Assembly: GCA_017962615.1 (NCBI GenBank)
Contig: JAGCUZ010000013.1
Span: 1-64,000, forward strand
Direction of reading: 5' to 3'
From: Bacteroidales bacterium
GTDB lineage: Bacteria; Bacteroidota; Bacteroidia; Bacteroidales; P3
DNA length: 64,000 nucleotides
The notes below the pieces were generated by a model. It ran no database searches. It was given only the letters and a program-made list of their open reading frames with translations, and was not told where the DNA came from. The first letter of the stretch is position 1. Each line of letters begins with the position of its first letter. The translations under genes were made by a program, and so were the position numbers. This document shows, in pieces, positions 18,179 through 27,254 of this stretch.

Positions 18179-18944
18179 CAAAACACTCATAATCCTCGCC
18201 GCCATGATGATGGCCGTGCCGAGCATCGGCTTGGCGCAACAGAGCAACCCCAAGCAGAAGACCTCGCAAGCCGTGCGCAGCACCACGCGCCACGGCAACC
18301 GCGCCCTCGAAGCCAAACGCTACGAGCAGGCCGAGACGCACTACCGCCACGCCTTGCACAACGACACCACCTACGGCAAGGCACACTACAACCTGGGCAA
18401 CACCCTGTACCGCAAGGGCGACTATGCCTCGGCGGCACGCAGCTATGACCAGGCACTGCACACCTCGTCGCTCACGCCCAAGCAACGCGAACAAGCCTAC
18501 TACAACATGGGCACAAGCTGCCTGCAGCAAGCCGTGGCATCGCGGCAGACCGACAGCTTCGACGTGGAGTCGTGCCAGAAAGCCATAAGCTGCTTCAAGG
18601 AAGCGCTGAAGCTGAACGGCGACAACGACAGCGCATTGCACAACCTAGCATACGCCACCAAGCTGCTGCCCCCACCCCAACAAGGCGGTGGCGGTGGCGG
18701 CGGAAAGAACGACAAGCAGAACAAGGACAAGCAGCAACAACAGCAGCAGCAACAGAATCAAGACCAGCAGCAGAAGCAACAGCAGGACAAGCAACAACAG
18801 CAGCAACAACAGCAGAAGAAAGAGCAAAAGAAGCAGGATGCCGAACGAATGCTCGAAGCTGTGAAGAACAACGAGAAACAGACGCTGAAGAAGCAACAGG
18901 AGGTGCACAATGCAAAGGTACACAAACTCGAGAAAGACTGGTAA
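18168..18944 (+). CDS. batC: BatC, TPR protein with Gln/Lys-rich tail
   Basis: The protein has 258 residues. A signal peptide (MAVPSIGLAQQ) precedes TPR repeats (residues about 35-165), including AHYNLGNTLYRKGDYASAAR. A glycine run and a Gln/Lys-rich stretch of about 60 residues follow, then a charged helix. Its ATG lies inside the end of batB. BatC proteins are periplasmic TPR scaffolds. The Gln-rich tract is encoded mainly by CAG/CAA repeats and may vary in length by slippage. Confidence 0.88.
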   Translation: MMNSKTLIILAAMMMAVPSIGLAQQSNPKQKTSQAVRSTTRHGNRALEAKRYEQAETHYRHALHNDTTYGKAHYNLGNTLYRKGDYASAARSYDQALHTSSLTPKQREQAYYNMGTSCLQQAVASRQTDSFDVESCQKAISCFKEALKLNGDNDSALHNLAYATKLLPPPQQGGGGGGGKNDKQNKDKQQQQQQQQNQDQQQKQQQDKQQQQQQQQKKEQKKQDAERMLEAVKNNEKQTLKKQQEVHNAKVHKLEKDW

Positions 18945-18960
18945 CCACAAAACAATATCC

Positions 18961-20841
18961 ATGTCAGCAACAAGATTATATATCAAACACCTATTCCGCT
19001 CTACAGCGATATGTCTGGCACTGCTCACAGCCTTGACAGGCTTTGCGCAAGACTACAACATAAGGGTGATGGCTCCAGGCAGCGTGGAGGTGGGCGACCA
19101 GTTCCAGATAACCTTCGAGGTCAACACCAACAAGGCCCGCGACTTCAGCAGTCCAACGTTCAAAGGACTGAGCCTCCTTGGCGGACCAAGCACGCAGACC
19201 AGCACCAACATAAGCATCATGAACGGACGTCGCAGCACCAGCGTGACGACGTCGTACACCTATGTGCTGCGAGCCGACGTGGAGGGAGTCTTCAACATCG
19301 GTGCCGCCACATGCACAGTTGACGGACAGAAGATAGCCAGCCAGCCGTTCCGCCTCAAGGTGGAGAAAGCCTCGGGCAAACGCCGCCAGCAGCAACAGCA
19401 AGACCCGTTTGCCGGCGACCCGTTCTTCGACGCCTTCTTCGGCAACGACCGTCGCCAACAGCAGCAACAGCAGCAGCCCGTAACCATCGATGCCTCAACC
19501 CTCTTTGCCCGTGCCAGCGTGGACAAGAGCAGCGTGTACCGCGGGCAGGAGATGATAATCACCTACAGAATCTACACCCAGGTGCCCATAAGCCAGTTCC
19601 AGATTGACAAGCTGCCGGGCAACAAAGGCTTCTGGAGCGAAGACCTGAGCCAGAACAAGAAGATAAAACAATACGAGGAGACCGTCGACGGCAAACGCTA
19701 CCAAGTTGCCGAGATACGCCGCGGAGCCCTCTTCGCACAGGAGGACGGCTCGCTGCGCATTGAACCCCTCGACCTCGACGTGCTGGCCATGGTGCAGGCG
19801 CAACGCCGTCGCAGCGGCACCATCTGGGACCTCTTCGACGACGCATTCTTCAACCCCGCGCAAGCCGTAGAGAAGCACCTGAAGACCAACAGCATAAAAG
19901 TCAACGTGAAGCCTCTGCCTGCGGCGCCGAGCGGCTTTGGCGGCGGAGTGGGCAAGTTCTCTGTGAAATCGCGCATCAGCGCACAGACTACCAAGACCAA
20001 CGAGGCACTGACCTACACGCTTACCGTGAGCGGCAGCGGCAACCTTATGCTTATCGATGAACCCGCACCGGCATTCCCCGAGACCTTCGAGGTGTACGAC
20101 CCCAAGGTGACCGACAACATCAACCGCACCGACAACGGCATAACCGGCTCGCGCACATACGAATGGATACTGATACCCCGCTCGCAGGGCGACTACACGA
20201 TACCCGCCTACGACTTCGTGTACTTCGACCCTGCAAGCGGCAAATACCAAACCGCCAGCGCTGAGGAATACAACATACACGTTGACAAAGGCAGCGGAGC
20301 ACAAGGCTCGGCCATAAGCCGTAACGACGTGAAGCTTATAAACAACGACATCAACCACATACGTACCCGCACCCACATGCAGGAGCGCAACGCCGCGCAT
20401 CAAGGCTCGGCCCTGTTCTGGCTGCTGCTGGCACTGCCCATAGCGGCAGCCCTCGTCGCCATACCCGTAGGCCGCGGCATGCAGCAACGCAGGCAGGACA
20501 CCGTCGGCCTGCGTCAGCGGCACGCCAACAAGCTGGCACGCCGCCGCCTTAAACGTGCTGAAGAGCACCTGCGGCGCTCCAACGTGGAGGAGTTCTACAC
20601 CGAGATATACCAAGCCGTATGGGGCGTGCTGTCGGACAAGTTCGGCATACCGAAGGCCGACCTAAACCGCGATAGCGTGCAGCAGTGCCTCGAAGACAAG
20701 GCTGTGCCCGAAGAAACACGCAACGACGTACTGCACACACTGACAGAGGTTGACTTCGCCCGCTTCGCCCCTGGCGACCAGTCGGCAAAGATGCAGGAGA
20801 TATACAACAAGGCGTTTTCGATGATATCCTCACTGGAATAA
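18961..20841 (+). CDS. batD: BatD, oxygen-tolerance beta-sandwich membrane protein
   Basis: The protein has 626 residues from the ATG at 18961, where the signal peptide (ending LTGFAQ) begins. Periplasmic BatD beta domains occupy residues about 25-480. Two Gln runs flank a Phe/Asp-rich segment near 140-175 (DPFAGDPFFDAFFGNDRR). One membrane helix (about 495-515) leads into a cytoplasmic C-terminal domain. It sits 16 bp after batC and ends 1 bp before batE. It is a core component of the Bat complex. Confidence 0.9.
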   Translation: MSATRLYIKHLFRSTAICLALLTALTGFAQDYNIRVMAPGSVEVGDQFQITFEVNTNKARDFSSPTFKGLSLLGGPSTQTSTNISIMNGRRSTSVTTSYTYVLRADVEGVFNIGAATCTVDGQKIASQPFRLKVEKASGKRRQQQQQDPFAGDPFFDAFFGNDRRQQQQQQQPVTIDASTLFARASVDKSSVYRGQEMIITYRIYTQVPISQFQIDKLPGNKGFWSEDLSQNKKIKQYEETVDGKRYQVAEIRRGALFAQEDGSLRIEPLDLDVLAMVQAQRRRSGTIWDLFDDAFFNPAQAVEKHLKTNSIKVNVKPLPAAPSGFGGGVGKFSVKSRISAQTTKTNEALTYTLTVSGSGNLMLIDEPAPAFPETFEVYDPKVTDNINRTDNGITGSRTYEWILIPRSQGDYTIPAYDFVYFDPASGKYQTASAEEYNIHVDKGSGAQGSAISRNDVKLINNDINHIRTRTHMQERNAAHQGSALFWLLLALPIAAALVAIPVGRGMQQRRQDTVGLRQRHANKLARRRLKRAEEHLRRSNVEEFYTEIYQAVWGVLSDKFGIPKADLNRDSVQQCLEDKAVPEETRNDVLHTLTEVDFARFAPGDQSAKMQEIYNKAFSMISSLE

Positions 20842-20842
20842 T

Positions 20843-21619
20843 ATGACATTGACCATGAAAAGACTCACCATTATAATAGCGTTTCTCCTGACGGCAGCCT
20901 TTGCACAGGCAACCCCGCAGGAGGCGCAGCGAATGTTCAACCAAGGCAACGAAGCCTACAACGCCGGACGCTACGACACGGCAGTTATGGAATACGAAGC
21001 CTGCCTGAAGCTGGGCTTCGAGTCGCCTGAGCTCTACTACAACCTGGGCAACGCCTACTTCAGGCTCAACCGCATGGCTCCATGCATACTGAACTATGAA
21101 CGCGCCCACGCCCTGCGTCCGCACGACCGCGAGACAAAGCAGAACCTCGAACTGGCCTACAGCAAAACCATCGACAAAATAGAGCCGATGCCCGACTTCT
21201 TCATCACCAAGCTGTACTACAGCGTAATGGGCAGCCTCACAGCTCGCCTGTGGTTTATCGTGGCTTTGATAGTAAGCACGTTGTTTGCCGTGTCGCTGGC
21301 TGGCATATTCCTTGCCTCGTCGTTCGAGTGGCGCAAGCGTTTCTTTGTGGCGGCAATAATATTGTTGCTGCTCACAGGCATGACCTCGTGGATGGCATTT
21401 CAGTCGCGCCAAGGCGCCATGACACGCCATGCGGCGATAGTGATGCACAGCCCTGCCGCAGTGAAGAGCGCCCCCGACAACGCAGGTGTGGACAAGTACA
21501 TACTGCACGAGGGGTCGAAGGTCTATATTCAGGACCAGCTGGGACAGTGGTACAAGGTGCGCCTTGCCGACGGAAGTACCGGCTGGCTCCAAAGCAACGA
21601 AATAGAAGAAATATTTTAA
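20843..21619 (+). CDS. batE: BatE, TPR and SH3-like membrane protein
   Basis: The protein has 258 residues; a second in-frame ATG at 20855 directly precedes the signal sequence and may be the real start. TPR repeats (about 25-100) include ELYYNLGNAYFRLNRMAPCI. Two membrane helices follow (about 135-160 and 168-185), then a C-terminal bacterial SH3-like domain ending STGWLQSNEIEEIF. It closes the bat operon. Confidence 0.9.
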   Translation: MTLTMKRLTIIIAFLLTAAFAQATPQEAQRMFNQGNEAYNAGRYDTAVMEYEACLKLGFESPELYYNLGNAYFRLNRMAPCILNYERAHALRPHDRETKQNLELAYSKTIDKIEPMPDFFITKLYYSVMGSLTARLWFIVALIVSTLFAVSLAGIFLASSFEWRKRFFVAAIILLLLTGMTSWMAFQSRQGAMTRHAAIVMHSPAAVKSAPDNAGVDKYILHEGSKVYIQDQLGQWYKVRLADGSTGWLQSNEIEEIF

Positions 21620-21686
21620 GTTTTAAGTTATCAGTTTTAAGTTCTAACTTATTAGTTATTAGTTTTAAGTTATAAGTAGACGCATT
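21620..21686. repeat. ttagttattagttttaag tract
   Basis: A gap of 67 bp is made of TTTTAAGTTATCAG and TTAGTTATTAGTTTTAAG units. It matches the tracts at 13963, 14961 and 61631. Confidence 0.7.
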
Positions 21687-22103
21687 ATGGCTACGATAGC
21701 GCAACATCCGGGCAAAGTGACGGCGGTGGCCGAAGGAATTGTAACCGTGACGATAGTATCCACCTCGGCATGCAGCCAATGCGAGGCTCACGCCCACTGC
21801 GGCTTTGCCGAGAACAAAGAGAAAAGCATCGATATAGCCACACGCCAGTGGCAGCAATACAGCGTGGGCGACAGCGTGCAGGTGAACATCGACACCAGCC
21901 TCGGACTGAAAGCCGTGCTGCTGGCCTACCTGCTACCCGCCATCCTGCTGTTGGCAGTGCTGTTCCCTCTGCTGAACGTAATATCGGAGCCTTTGGCGGT
22001 ACTCATAGCCTTGGCCGCACTGACGCTCTATTACAGCATTCTTTACAAATGCCGCAACAGGCTTCAGAAGAAGTTCACCTTCGGGATAGTGCGTTGCGAT
22101 TAG
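21687..22103 (+). CDS. rseC: RseC/MucC family SoxR-reducing system protein
   Basis: The protein has 138 residues. SACSQCEAHAHC near residues 30-41 is the cysteine motif of the family. Two membrane helices (about 75-95 and 98-118) and a basic C-terminus follow. RseC proteins are inner-membrane proteins linked to Rnf-type electron transfer and SoxR reduction. No rnf genes are visible here, so the link in this strain is not shown by context. Confidence 0.85.
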   Translation: MATIAQHPGKVTAVAEGIVTVTIVSTSACSQCEAHAHCGFAENKEKSIDIATRQWQQYSVGDSVQVNIDTSLGLKAVLLAYLLPAILLLAVLFPLLNVISEPLAVLIALAALTLYYSILYKCRNRLQKKFTFGIVRCD

Positions 22104-22107
22104 TAAC

Positions 22108-22614
22108 TCAGCACTTATACTTGTACTGAAGCTGCGACAGCTCCTCGTTAGCCTTGACAATCTTCTTCTTAAGGCCAGCCTTATAAGCCACAAGCTTCTT
22201 CATCATGGCCTCGTCGGCAAGCGCTAACATCTGCATGGCGAGGATTGCCGCATTCTGTGCGCCGTTGATAGCCACCGTTGCCACGGGTATTCCCGGAGGC
22301 ATCTGCATGATGGCAAACGTTGCGTCGAGACCTTCGAGCACCGACCCTTTGATTGGCACACCGATGACCGGCAGCGGTGTCCCGGCCGCTATGACACCCG
22401 GCAACGCCGCCGCCATACCGGCGCCGGCTATAATGACCTTGATGCCGCGAGCCGCCGCACCCGAGGCAAACGAAGAGACCTCGGCGGGGGTACGGTGCGC
22501 CGAGAGGGCGTTGACTTCGAAGGGAATCTCCATCTCCTCGAAGAATTGGCAGGCTTTCTCCATGACCGGCAGGTCGGAGGTGCTGCCCATGATGATGCTA
22601 ACTAATGGTGTCAT
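22108..22614 (-). CDS. purE: N5-carboxyaminoimidazole ribonucleotide mutase PurE
   Basis: The protein has 168 residues, the usual class I PurE length. It starts PLVSIIMGSTSDLPVMEKA, with the SAHRTP loop holding the catalytic His near residue 41 and a GVPIKGSVLEGLDA loop. It interconverts N5-CAIR and CAIR in purine synthesis. It ends 5 bp from the convergent rseC gene. Confidence 0.95.
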   Translation of the reverse strand: MTPLVSIIMGSTSDLPVMEKACQFFEEMEIPFEVNALSAHRTPAEVSSFASGAAARGIKVIIAGAGMAAALPGVIAAGTPLPVIGVPIKGSVLEGLDATFAIMQMPPGIPVATVAINGAQNAAILAMQMLALADEAMMKKLVAYKAGLKKKIVKANEELSQLQYKYKC

Positions 22615-22651
22615 GTGATATATGTGGATATGTTGATACGTGGATATATTA
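22615..22651. repeat. Decamer repeat between purE and upstream gene
   Basis: GATATATGTGGATATGTTGATACGTGGATATATT is a short version of the 10-bp array seen at 17006. Confidence 0.65.
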
Positions 22652-23896
22652 CTATATTACAGTACTGATAAACTTAAACAGCACCCACAGCCAGTGGGCA
22701 GTGATGCCGGCACAGAGGCCGCCAATGGTGTGGGCTCCTATAGCCTTGCCTATCAGCTTGCGATAGCCGAGGCTGTCGAGCATGGCAGTGTGGGTTGAGA
22801 GGTATCCGCTCCAGCACATGCCCATGGCAGTGAACACAGCGATGGCGTTGCCGGTGATAATACCTTCACTCACGAAGCGCGGCACCAGACCGATGGCAGC
22901 GCCCACGGCGCCCAGCGCTGTTATGGGGAACGACACCAAGGCTCCGCTCTCGAAGCCGAAGAGCCAGTAGAACACCACGTTGACCTTGTCGGCCAGCCAT
23001 GTGATTACCGGCACGCCCTCGTAGGCGGCTCCGGTGTAGAGGCCCGTCTCGGACGATGGTCCGAAGGTGAGCATCATCACCAAAGTCGATATGCAAAGCA
23101 CACCGGGGATAATGGCCAGACCTATGCCCACGCCGTCCTTGCCGCCGTCGAGCATGGAGTTGAGGAAACGCTGAAACACGTTGCCCTCGCTCTTGAACGA
23201 GATGTTCTGCTCTGTGCCGTCACTCTCGGTCACGGGGCTGTCCATCTCGGGATAGCTCTTAAGCGTTGAGCGCTGCATGATGCGTGTGCTCACTATGCTG
23301 CCCACCACGGCGCCCAGCAGGCCCACCACGGCGCCTTTGCCGAAGCCCAGACCCGTCATGAAGGCTATGACTACAAGACCCATGCCGAAGGCGGTGCCGA
23401 AGTTGGTGAGCGACACCAGCTGGTATTTCTTGAAATATCGCGAGAAGTTGTTATCCTTTGCCAATGAGATAATCGCAGGGTTGTCGCTCAGGAACGTCAT
23501 CACAGCGCCCAAGGCGGCTACGCCCGGCAGGTTGTACAACGGCTTCATCAAAGGACGCAGTATGTTCTCGAGTAGACGAACCACGCCAAACTCGGTGAGC
23601 AGCTTGGATATAGCGCCCATCAGCACACAGATGGCCATGATGTAGAACACCGTCTCGAGCAGCAGGTGGTAGGCCGTCTGCATAAAGGTGTTGAGCATGT
23701 TGGGCAACGTCATGCGCCACGCCATCATGCCGAAGAAGCCTATGAAAAGCACGAGGAACACCGCTGCCTCAAAGCTTCGCTTGGTGGTGAACTTCAACGG
23801 GTTGCTCAGGTGCAGGTGATGCTCTATCTTGAGGAACAGAGCCTCCACGCCACGCGTGTATTGTGTTGTCTTCTTGTTGCGGTTGTGTAGTGCCAT
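22652..23896 (-). CDS. YjiH-like Gate/nucleoside-recognition domain membrane protein
   Basis: The protein has 414 residues with about eight to ten hydrophobic segments. Two homologous halves carry LSDNPAIISLA and a later FPITALGAVGAAIGLVPRF, typical of Gate-domain proteins (nucleoside recognition, spore maturation, YjiH). The transported substrate is unknown. It may be co-transcribed with purE (37-bp gap), but that proves no purine role. Confidence 0.75.
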   Translation of the reverse strand: MALHNRNKKTTQYTRGVEALFLKIEHHLHLSNPLKFTTKRSFEAAVFLVLFIGFFGMMAWRMTLPNMLNTFMQTAYHLLLETVFYIMAICVLMGAISKLLTEFGVVRLLENILRPLMKPLYNLPGVAALGAVMTFLSDNPAIISLAKDNNFSRYFKKYQLVSLTNFGTAFGMGLVVIAFMTGLGFGKGAVVGLLGAVVGSIVSTRIMQRSTLKSYPEMDSPVTESDGTEQNISFKSEGNVFQRFLNSMLDGGKDGVGIGLAIIPGVLCISTLVMMLTFGPSSETGLYTGAAYEGVPVITWLADKVNVVFYWLFGFESGALVSFPITALGAVGAAIGLVPRFVSEGIITGNAIAVFTAMGMCWSGYLSTHTAMLDSLGYRKLIGKAIGAHTIGGLCAGITAHWLWVLFKFISTVI

Positions 23897-23957
23897 TGGT
23901 TATATGTGGATATGTTGATACGTTGATATGTGGATATAGCTATAACCTAACTCTTTC
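23897..23957. repeat. Decamer repeat between porin and Gate protein genes
   Basis: GTTATATGTGGATATGTTGATACGTTGATATGTGGATATAG holds four 10-bp units like those inside the bat operon. Confidence 0.65.
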
Positions 23958-25124
23958 TCAGCTCTTGGCGTTATCCTGCAGACGCTGCTTGAACATCTTG
24001 TGTATGTCCATGTCCCACGTGATGCCCATGTTGGCATTTAGGGTGTTGGTTGTCGTGGACGCACCGACGACCTGTCCTCCGGGGGCAACCGGGAACACAC
24101 TGTCATCCAACGTCCTGCGCCATGCCATAAAACCGTGCAGGCGCACGTTCTTGCAGTTCTTCGGCCTGTATTCAAGACCCGCACCGGCAAGTAGGTAGGT
24201 GTGACCTGCCTCCACGAGGCAGTCCAGCGAGCGGCAATACTTGGAGAAGTTCACATAGTCAGCCTCCGAATGGTTCTGCTCGTAGCTGCCCTTCACGAAG
24301 AAGTTCAAGTCGTCAGTCAGCAGCACGTTCATACAGCTCACCACGGCAAAGTTCTTGCCCCAGTCGTCCTTGGCAAGGGCATGGTGGATAAGGTCGAGAT
24401 AGAGGTCCCAACGGTCGAAGCTCACCTCGTGGCCGAGGGCTATATAGTTCATATAGCGGCCCTCTTCACGCTCGAACAAGTTTACCGAATAGAGGGTGCG
24501 GAAATGGCCGAACTTGCCGCTCCAGAAAAGGCTGTGCGACGACAGTCCGCTCTTGAACTCCTGCCCCAACCCCGTGCCCACGGGAGCCCCGTAGTGCACA
24601 TAGGGCGAGTTGGCCACCTGCAGCAGGATGGTGTGGTTGCCGTTGTCGCTCTTGTAGGCTGCCGCTGCACCCAGCTGGAAGCAGTAGAAGTTGTCCCAGT
24701 AGTGCGTGCTGAACAGCACGTCGATAGGCGCGGCGTCGTACTCAAAGCCGCCCACGGCTAAGGCATCCTTGCCCAAGCGGAACATCCAGTGCTTGTTGGG
24801 CGTGTAGTTAAGGTACAGGAAGTCGGTGTTGTCGAAGAGCGACGGGGTGCCCGGCGTGGCCTGTATGCGCTGGCGGAAGAAGTAGCTGAACTGCTCGCTG
24901 AGGTTGCCTGCGGCTATAAAGTTGAAGTAACGGCCCTGGAAACCGTATTCTTTTATTTCGCCCGCAGCCGTGTGCGTGTTCCAATAGTTGAAGTCGGCAC
25001 GGGCTTCGAGCCGCGTCTGCGTAAACACGGGCAGGAAAACCACCTGCGCACGCGCCGCCGACAGCGACATTGTAAACACCGCTACAGCGACGATTTGCTT
25101 GATAATATTGTGTTTCAATCTCAT
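23958..25124 (-). CDS. OprO/OprP-like porin family outer-membrane protein
   Basis: The protein has 388 residues with a signal peptide (VFTMSLSAARAQ). Strands of alternating aromatics run through the mature part, for example FNFIAAGNLSEQFSYFFRQR and LYLNYTPNKHWMFRLGKD. That is the pattern of phosphate-selective-porin-type barrels in Bacteroidales. The substrate is unknown. Confidence 0.6.
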   Translation of the reverse strand: MRLKHNIIKQIVAVAVFTMSLSAARAQVVFLPVFTQTRLEARADFNYWNTHTAAGEIKEYGFQGRYFNFIAAGNLSEQFSYFFRQRIQATPGTPSLFDNTDFLYLNYTPNKHWMFRLGKDALAVGGFEYDAAPIDVLFSTHYWDNFYCFQLGAAAAYKSDNGNHTILLQVANSPYVHYGAPVGTGLGQEFKSGLSSHSLFWSGKFGHFRTLYSVNLFEREEGRYMNYIALGHEVSFDRWDLYLDLIHHALAKDDWGKNFAVVSCMNVLLTDDLNFFVKGSYEQNHSEADYVNFSKYCRSLDCLVEAGHTYLLAGAGLEYRPKNCKNVRLHGFMAWRRTLDDSVFPVAPGGQVVGASTTTNTLNANMGITWDMDIHKMFKQRLQDNAKS

Positions 25125-25212
25125 GTGTGTATCTGTTATTTCCTTTTACGTGTGCAAAGATACGAAAAATTATTGGAAATCACAGCCAAAACAACACCAA
25201 GCCACACCTGGC

Positions 25213-25382
25213 GAACAAAAAGTCCACAAGTTCGGGAACAAAAAGTCCACAAGTTCGGGAACAAAAAGTCCACAAGTTCGGGAATAAAAAATCCACAAGT
25301 TCGGGAATAAAAAGTCCATAAGTTCGGGAATAAAAAATCCACAAGTTCGGGAATAAAAAGTCCATAAGTTCGGGAATAAAAT
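25213..25382. repeat. 23-bp tandem array, 7 copies
   Basis: Units of AAAAAGTCCACAAGTTCGGG plus AAC or AAT repeat every 23 bp; the tcc blocks fall at 25222, 25245, 25268, 25291, 25314, 25337 and 25360. From unit 4 on the units alternate between GTCC with ATAAG and ATCC with ACAAG. It is not coding in any frame. It ends 9 bp before the -33 box of the next gene. Confidence 0.93.
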
Positions 25383-25390
25383 AAAATAAA

Positions 25391-25422
25391 TTTGTGTATT
25401 TCAAATAATTTGTGTAATTTTG
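25391..25422 (+). promoter_or_regulatory. Promoter of the AAA/DUF4143 gene
   Basis: TTTG (25391-25394), 20 bp, then TAATTTTG (25415-25422) matches the Bacteroidota consensus. Transcription should start near 25428, which supports the ATG at 25447 as the real start. Confidence 0.8.
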
Positions 25423-25446
25423 CAACATCAAAAAATCAGCATAAAA

Positions 25447-26721
25447 ATGGACGCATACAAGGAACGTATTTTTGATCAGTTGCTTAGGCGAAAACTGGAT
25501 GGTATGGGAGCCGTTCTAATTGAGGGTCCGAAGTGGTGCGGAAAGACCACCACGGCCGAACATCAGGCATCAAGTGTGCTATATATGAACGACCCGAAAC
25601 ACTACCAGCAGAACATGCAGATGGCCGACCAAGACCCGCAGGCACTGCTCGAGGGTGCCACGCCGAGGCTCATCGACGAGTGGCAGGAAGCGCCAAAGCT
25701 GTGGGACACAGTACGCTTCGAGGTCGACCACCGCGGGCAAGACGGACTCTTCATACTCACCGGCTCGGCGGTACCCGCCGACATGAGCGAGGTGCACCAC
25801 ACCGGCACCGGCCGCATAGCACGTATGCAGATGCGCACCATGAGCCTTTGGGAATCAGGCGAATCCACGGGCGACATAAGCCTCGTGTCGCTCTTCTCGG
25901 GCTCGGCGCGCAACGTGGCCACCATGGACAAGACCCTGCAGGAGGTGGCCTACCTCGTATGCCGCGGCGGCTGGCCCAGGGCGGTTACGCAGAAGCCCTC
26001 GGTGGCACTGGAAAGGGCCTACGACTATCTCAACGCAATCGTCAACAGCGATATATCGCGCGTTGACGGCGTCAGCCGCGACCCCGACCGCACACGCCGC
26101 CTGATGCGCTCCTACGCACGCTTCCAGGGGGCGCAGGCTCCTTTGTCGAAGCTCCGCGCCGACGTCATGGCTGGCACCGACGGCACCTTCGACGAGAAGA
26201 CCCTCTCCTCCTACCTCGGCGCCCTGAACAAGATGTTCGTCATCGAAGACATGCCCTCATGGAACCCCAACCTGCGCTCGAAGGCGGCGATACGCTCGTC
26301 GGAGACCCGCTACTTCACCGACCCCTCCATCGCCGCCGCAGCCCTCGGCGTGGGGCCCAAAGACCTGATGAACGACCTGAAGACCTACGGACTGCTGTTC
26401 GAGACCATGTGCGTGCGCGACCTGCGCGTCTACGCCCAGGCCATCAACGGCCTGGTGTACCACTACCGCGACTCCGACGGGCTGGAGTGCGACGCCGTCA
26501 TCCACCTGCGCAACGGCGACTACGGCCTCGTGGAAATAAAGCTCGGCGGCGACCGCCTCATCGAAGAGGGCGCCAAGTCGCTGCAACGGCTACACAAGAA
26601 GCTCGACACCAGCCGTATGCGCGAGCCGTCGTTCCTCATGGTCCTCGTGGCCACTGGCAACTACGCCTACCGCCGCTCCGACGGCGTCTGGGTTGTCCCC
26701 ATTGGCAGCCTGAAGCATTAG
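25447..26721 (+). CDS. AAA_14 / DUF4143 ATP-binding protein
   Basis: The protein has 424 residues, starting at 25447 just downstream of a good promoter. Walker A is GPKWCGKTTTA (near residue 29). A Walker-B-like RLIDEWQEAP and sensor FILTGSAVP follow. The C-terminal DUF4143 domain contains GLLFETMCVRDL, YRDSDGLECDAVI and YGLVEIKLG, the last resembling a PD-(D/E)XK nuclease core (D, then ExK). The family is common in gut Bacteroidales, often in many copies, and has no settled function. The gene stands alone, with a hairpin terminator after it. Confidence 0.85.
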   Translation: MDAYKERIFDQLLRRKLDGMGAVLIEGPKWCGKTTTAEHQASSVLYMNDPKHYQQNMQMADQDPQALLEGATPRLIDEWQEAPKLWDTVRFEVDHRGQDGLFILTGSAVPADMSEVHHTGTGRIARMQMRTMSLWESGESTGDISLVSLFSGSARNVATMDKTLQEVAYLVCRGGWPRAVTQKPSVALERAYDYLNAIVNSDISRVDGVSRDPDRTRRLMRSYARFQGAQAPLSKLRADVMAGTDGTFDEKTLSSYLGALNKMFVIEDMPSWNPNLRSKAAIRSSETRYFTDPSIAAAALGVGPKDLMNDLKTYGLLFETMCVRDLRVYAQAINGLVYHYRDSDGLECDAVIHLRNGDYGLVEIKLGGDRLIEEGAKSLQRLHKKLDTSRMREPSFLMVLVATGNYAYRRSDGVWVVPIGSLKH

Positions 26722-26745
26722 ACCACTTACGGCATAGTGATTACC

Positions 26746-26804
26746 GTCGGCCGACCGAACCCTGTTCCTCGTTGACAGGTTCGGCCGGCTGACGACTGTT
26801 TTTG
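26746..26804 (+). terminator. Intrinsic terminator of the AAA/DUF4143 gene
   Basis: GGCCGACCGAACC and GGTTCGGCCGG form a strong GC hairpin with a loop of about 17 nt. GACGACTGTTTTTG follows. Confidence 0.65.
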
Positions 26805-26914
26805 TACAAAACACGACGCAACAGCGCAAAAACGCACCGCAGCGGCAACAACAAGCGCAACGATATGATTACCAAGCAATAGCAAACAGATTTCAAATCC
26901 GTTATTATTTCGCA

Positions 26915-27040
26915 CAAAGTCCGATTTTGATATATAGAACGTAAATCGTAAGTATATAGATGATAAGGAGTTGGTAGGACCAACTCCTTATCATCTATAT
27001 ACCTTCTCTAAACATACCCTATATCACATTTGCCAAGGTG
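26915..27040 (+). repeat. Dispersed palindromic element, copy 3
   Basis: The left arm 26952-26975 and right arm 26979-27002 are perfect over 24 bp, with centre AGG. The outer flanks (TCCGATTTTGATATATA before, ACATACCCTATATCACATTTG after) match copies 2 and 4. Confidence 0.9.
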
Positions 27041-27254
27041 GTGGGAATCAGGGGTAGTTTTGGGTGCATAAAGTTGAAGAACGGGGGTGGATGAACCCCG
27101 AGACATGGCGACAGATAGACGACATACTGACGCCATGGACTCCGTCGTTGCGAGGAAACGGAATAAAACCGGGCAACTTTTCGCCATCCTGCGGGCAATA
27201 AAAACCGCATCGCGGCGTTTGTCAATCAGTGATTAACTTTTAATGGCTTAGGAT

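Larger units (their letters stand above)
26722..27254. other. Gene-free intergenic region
   Basis: It contains a terminator hairpin (26746-26804) and palindromic element copy 3 (about 26915-27040). The rest shows no gene and no clear promoter for the gene at 27255. Confidence 0.7.

Noticed and set aside
25213..25382. CRISPR array candidate
   Set aside because: The 23-bp units are directly adjacent, with no unique spacers and no cas genes in the window. The same holds for the 11-, 22- and 33-bp arrays.
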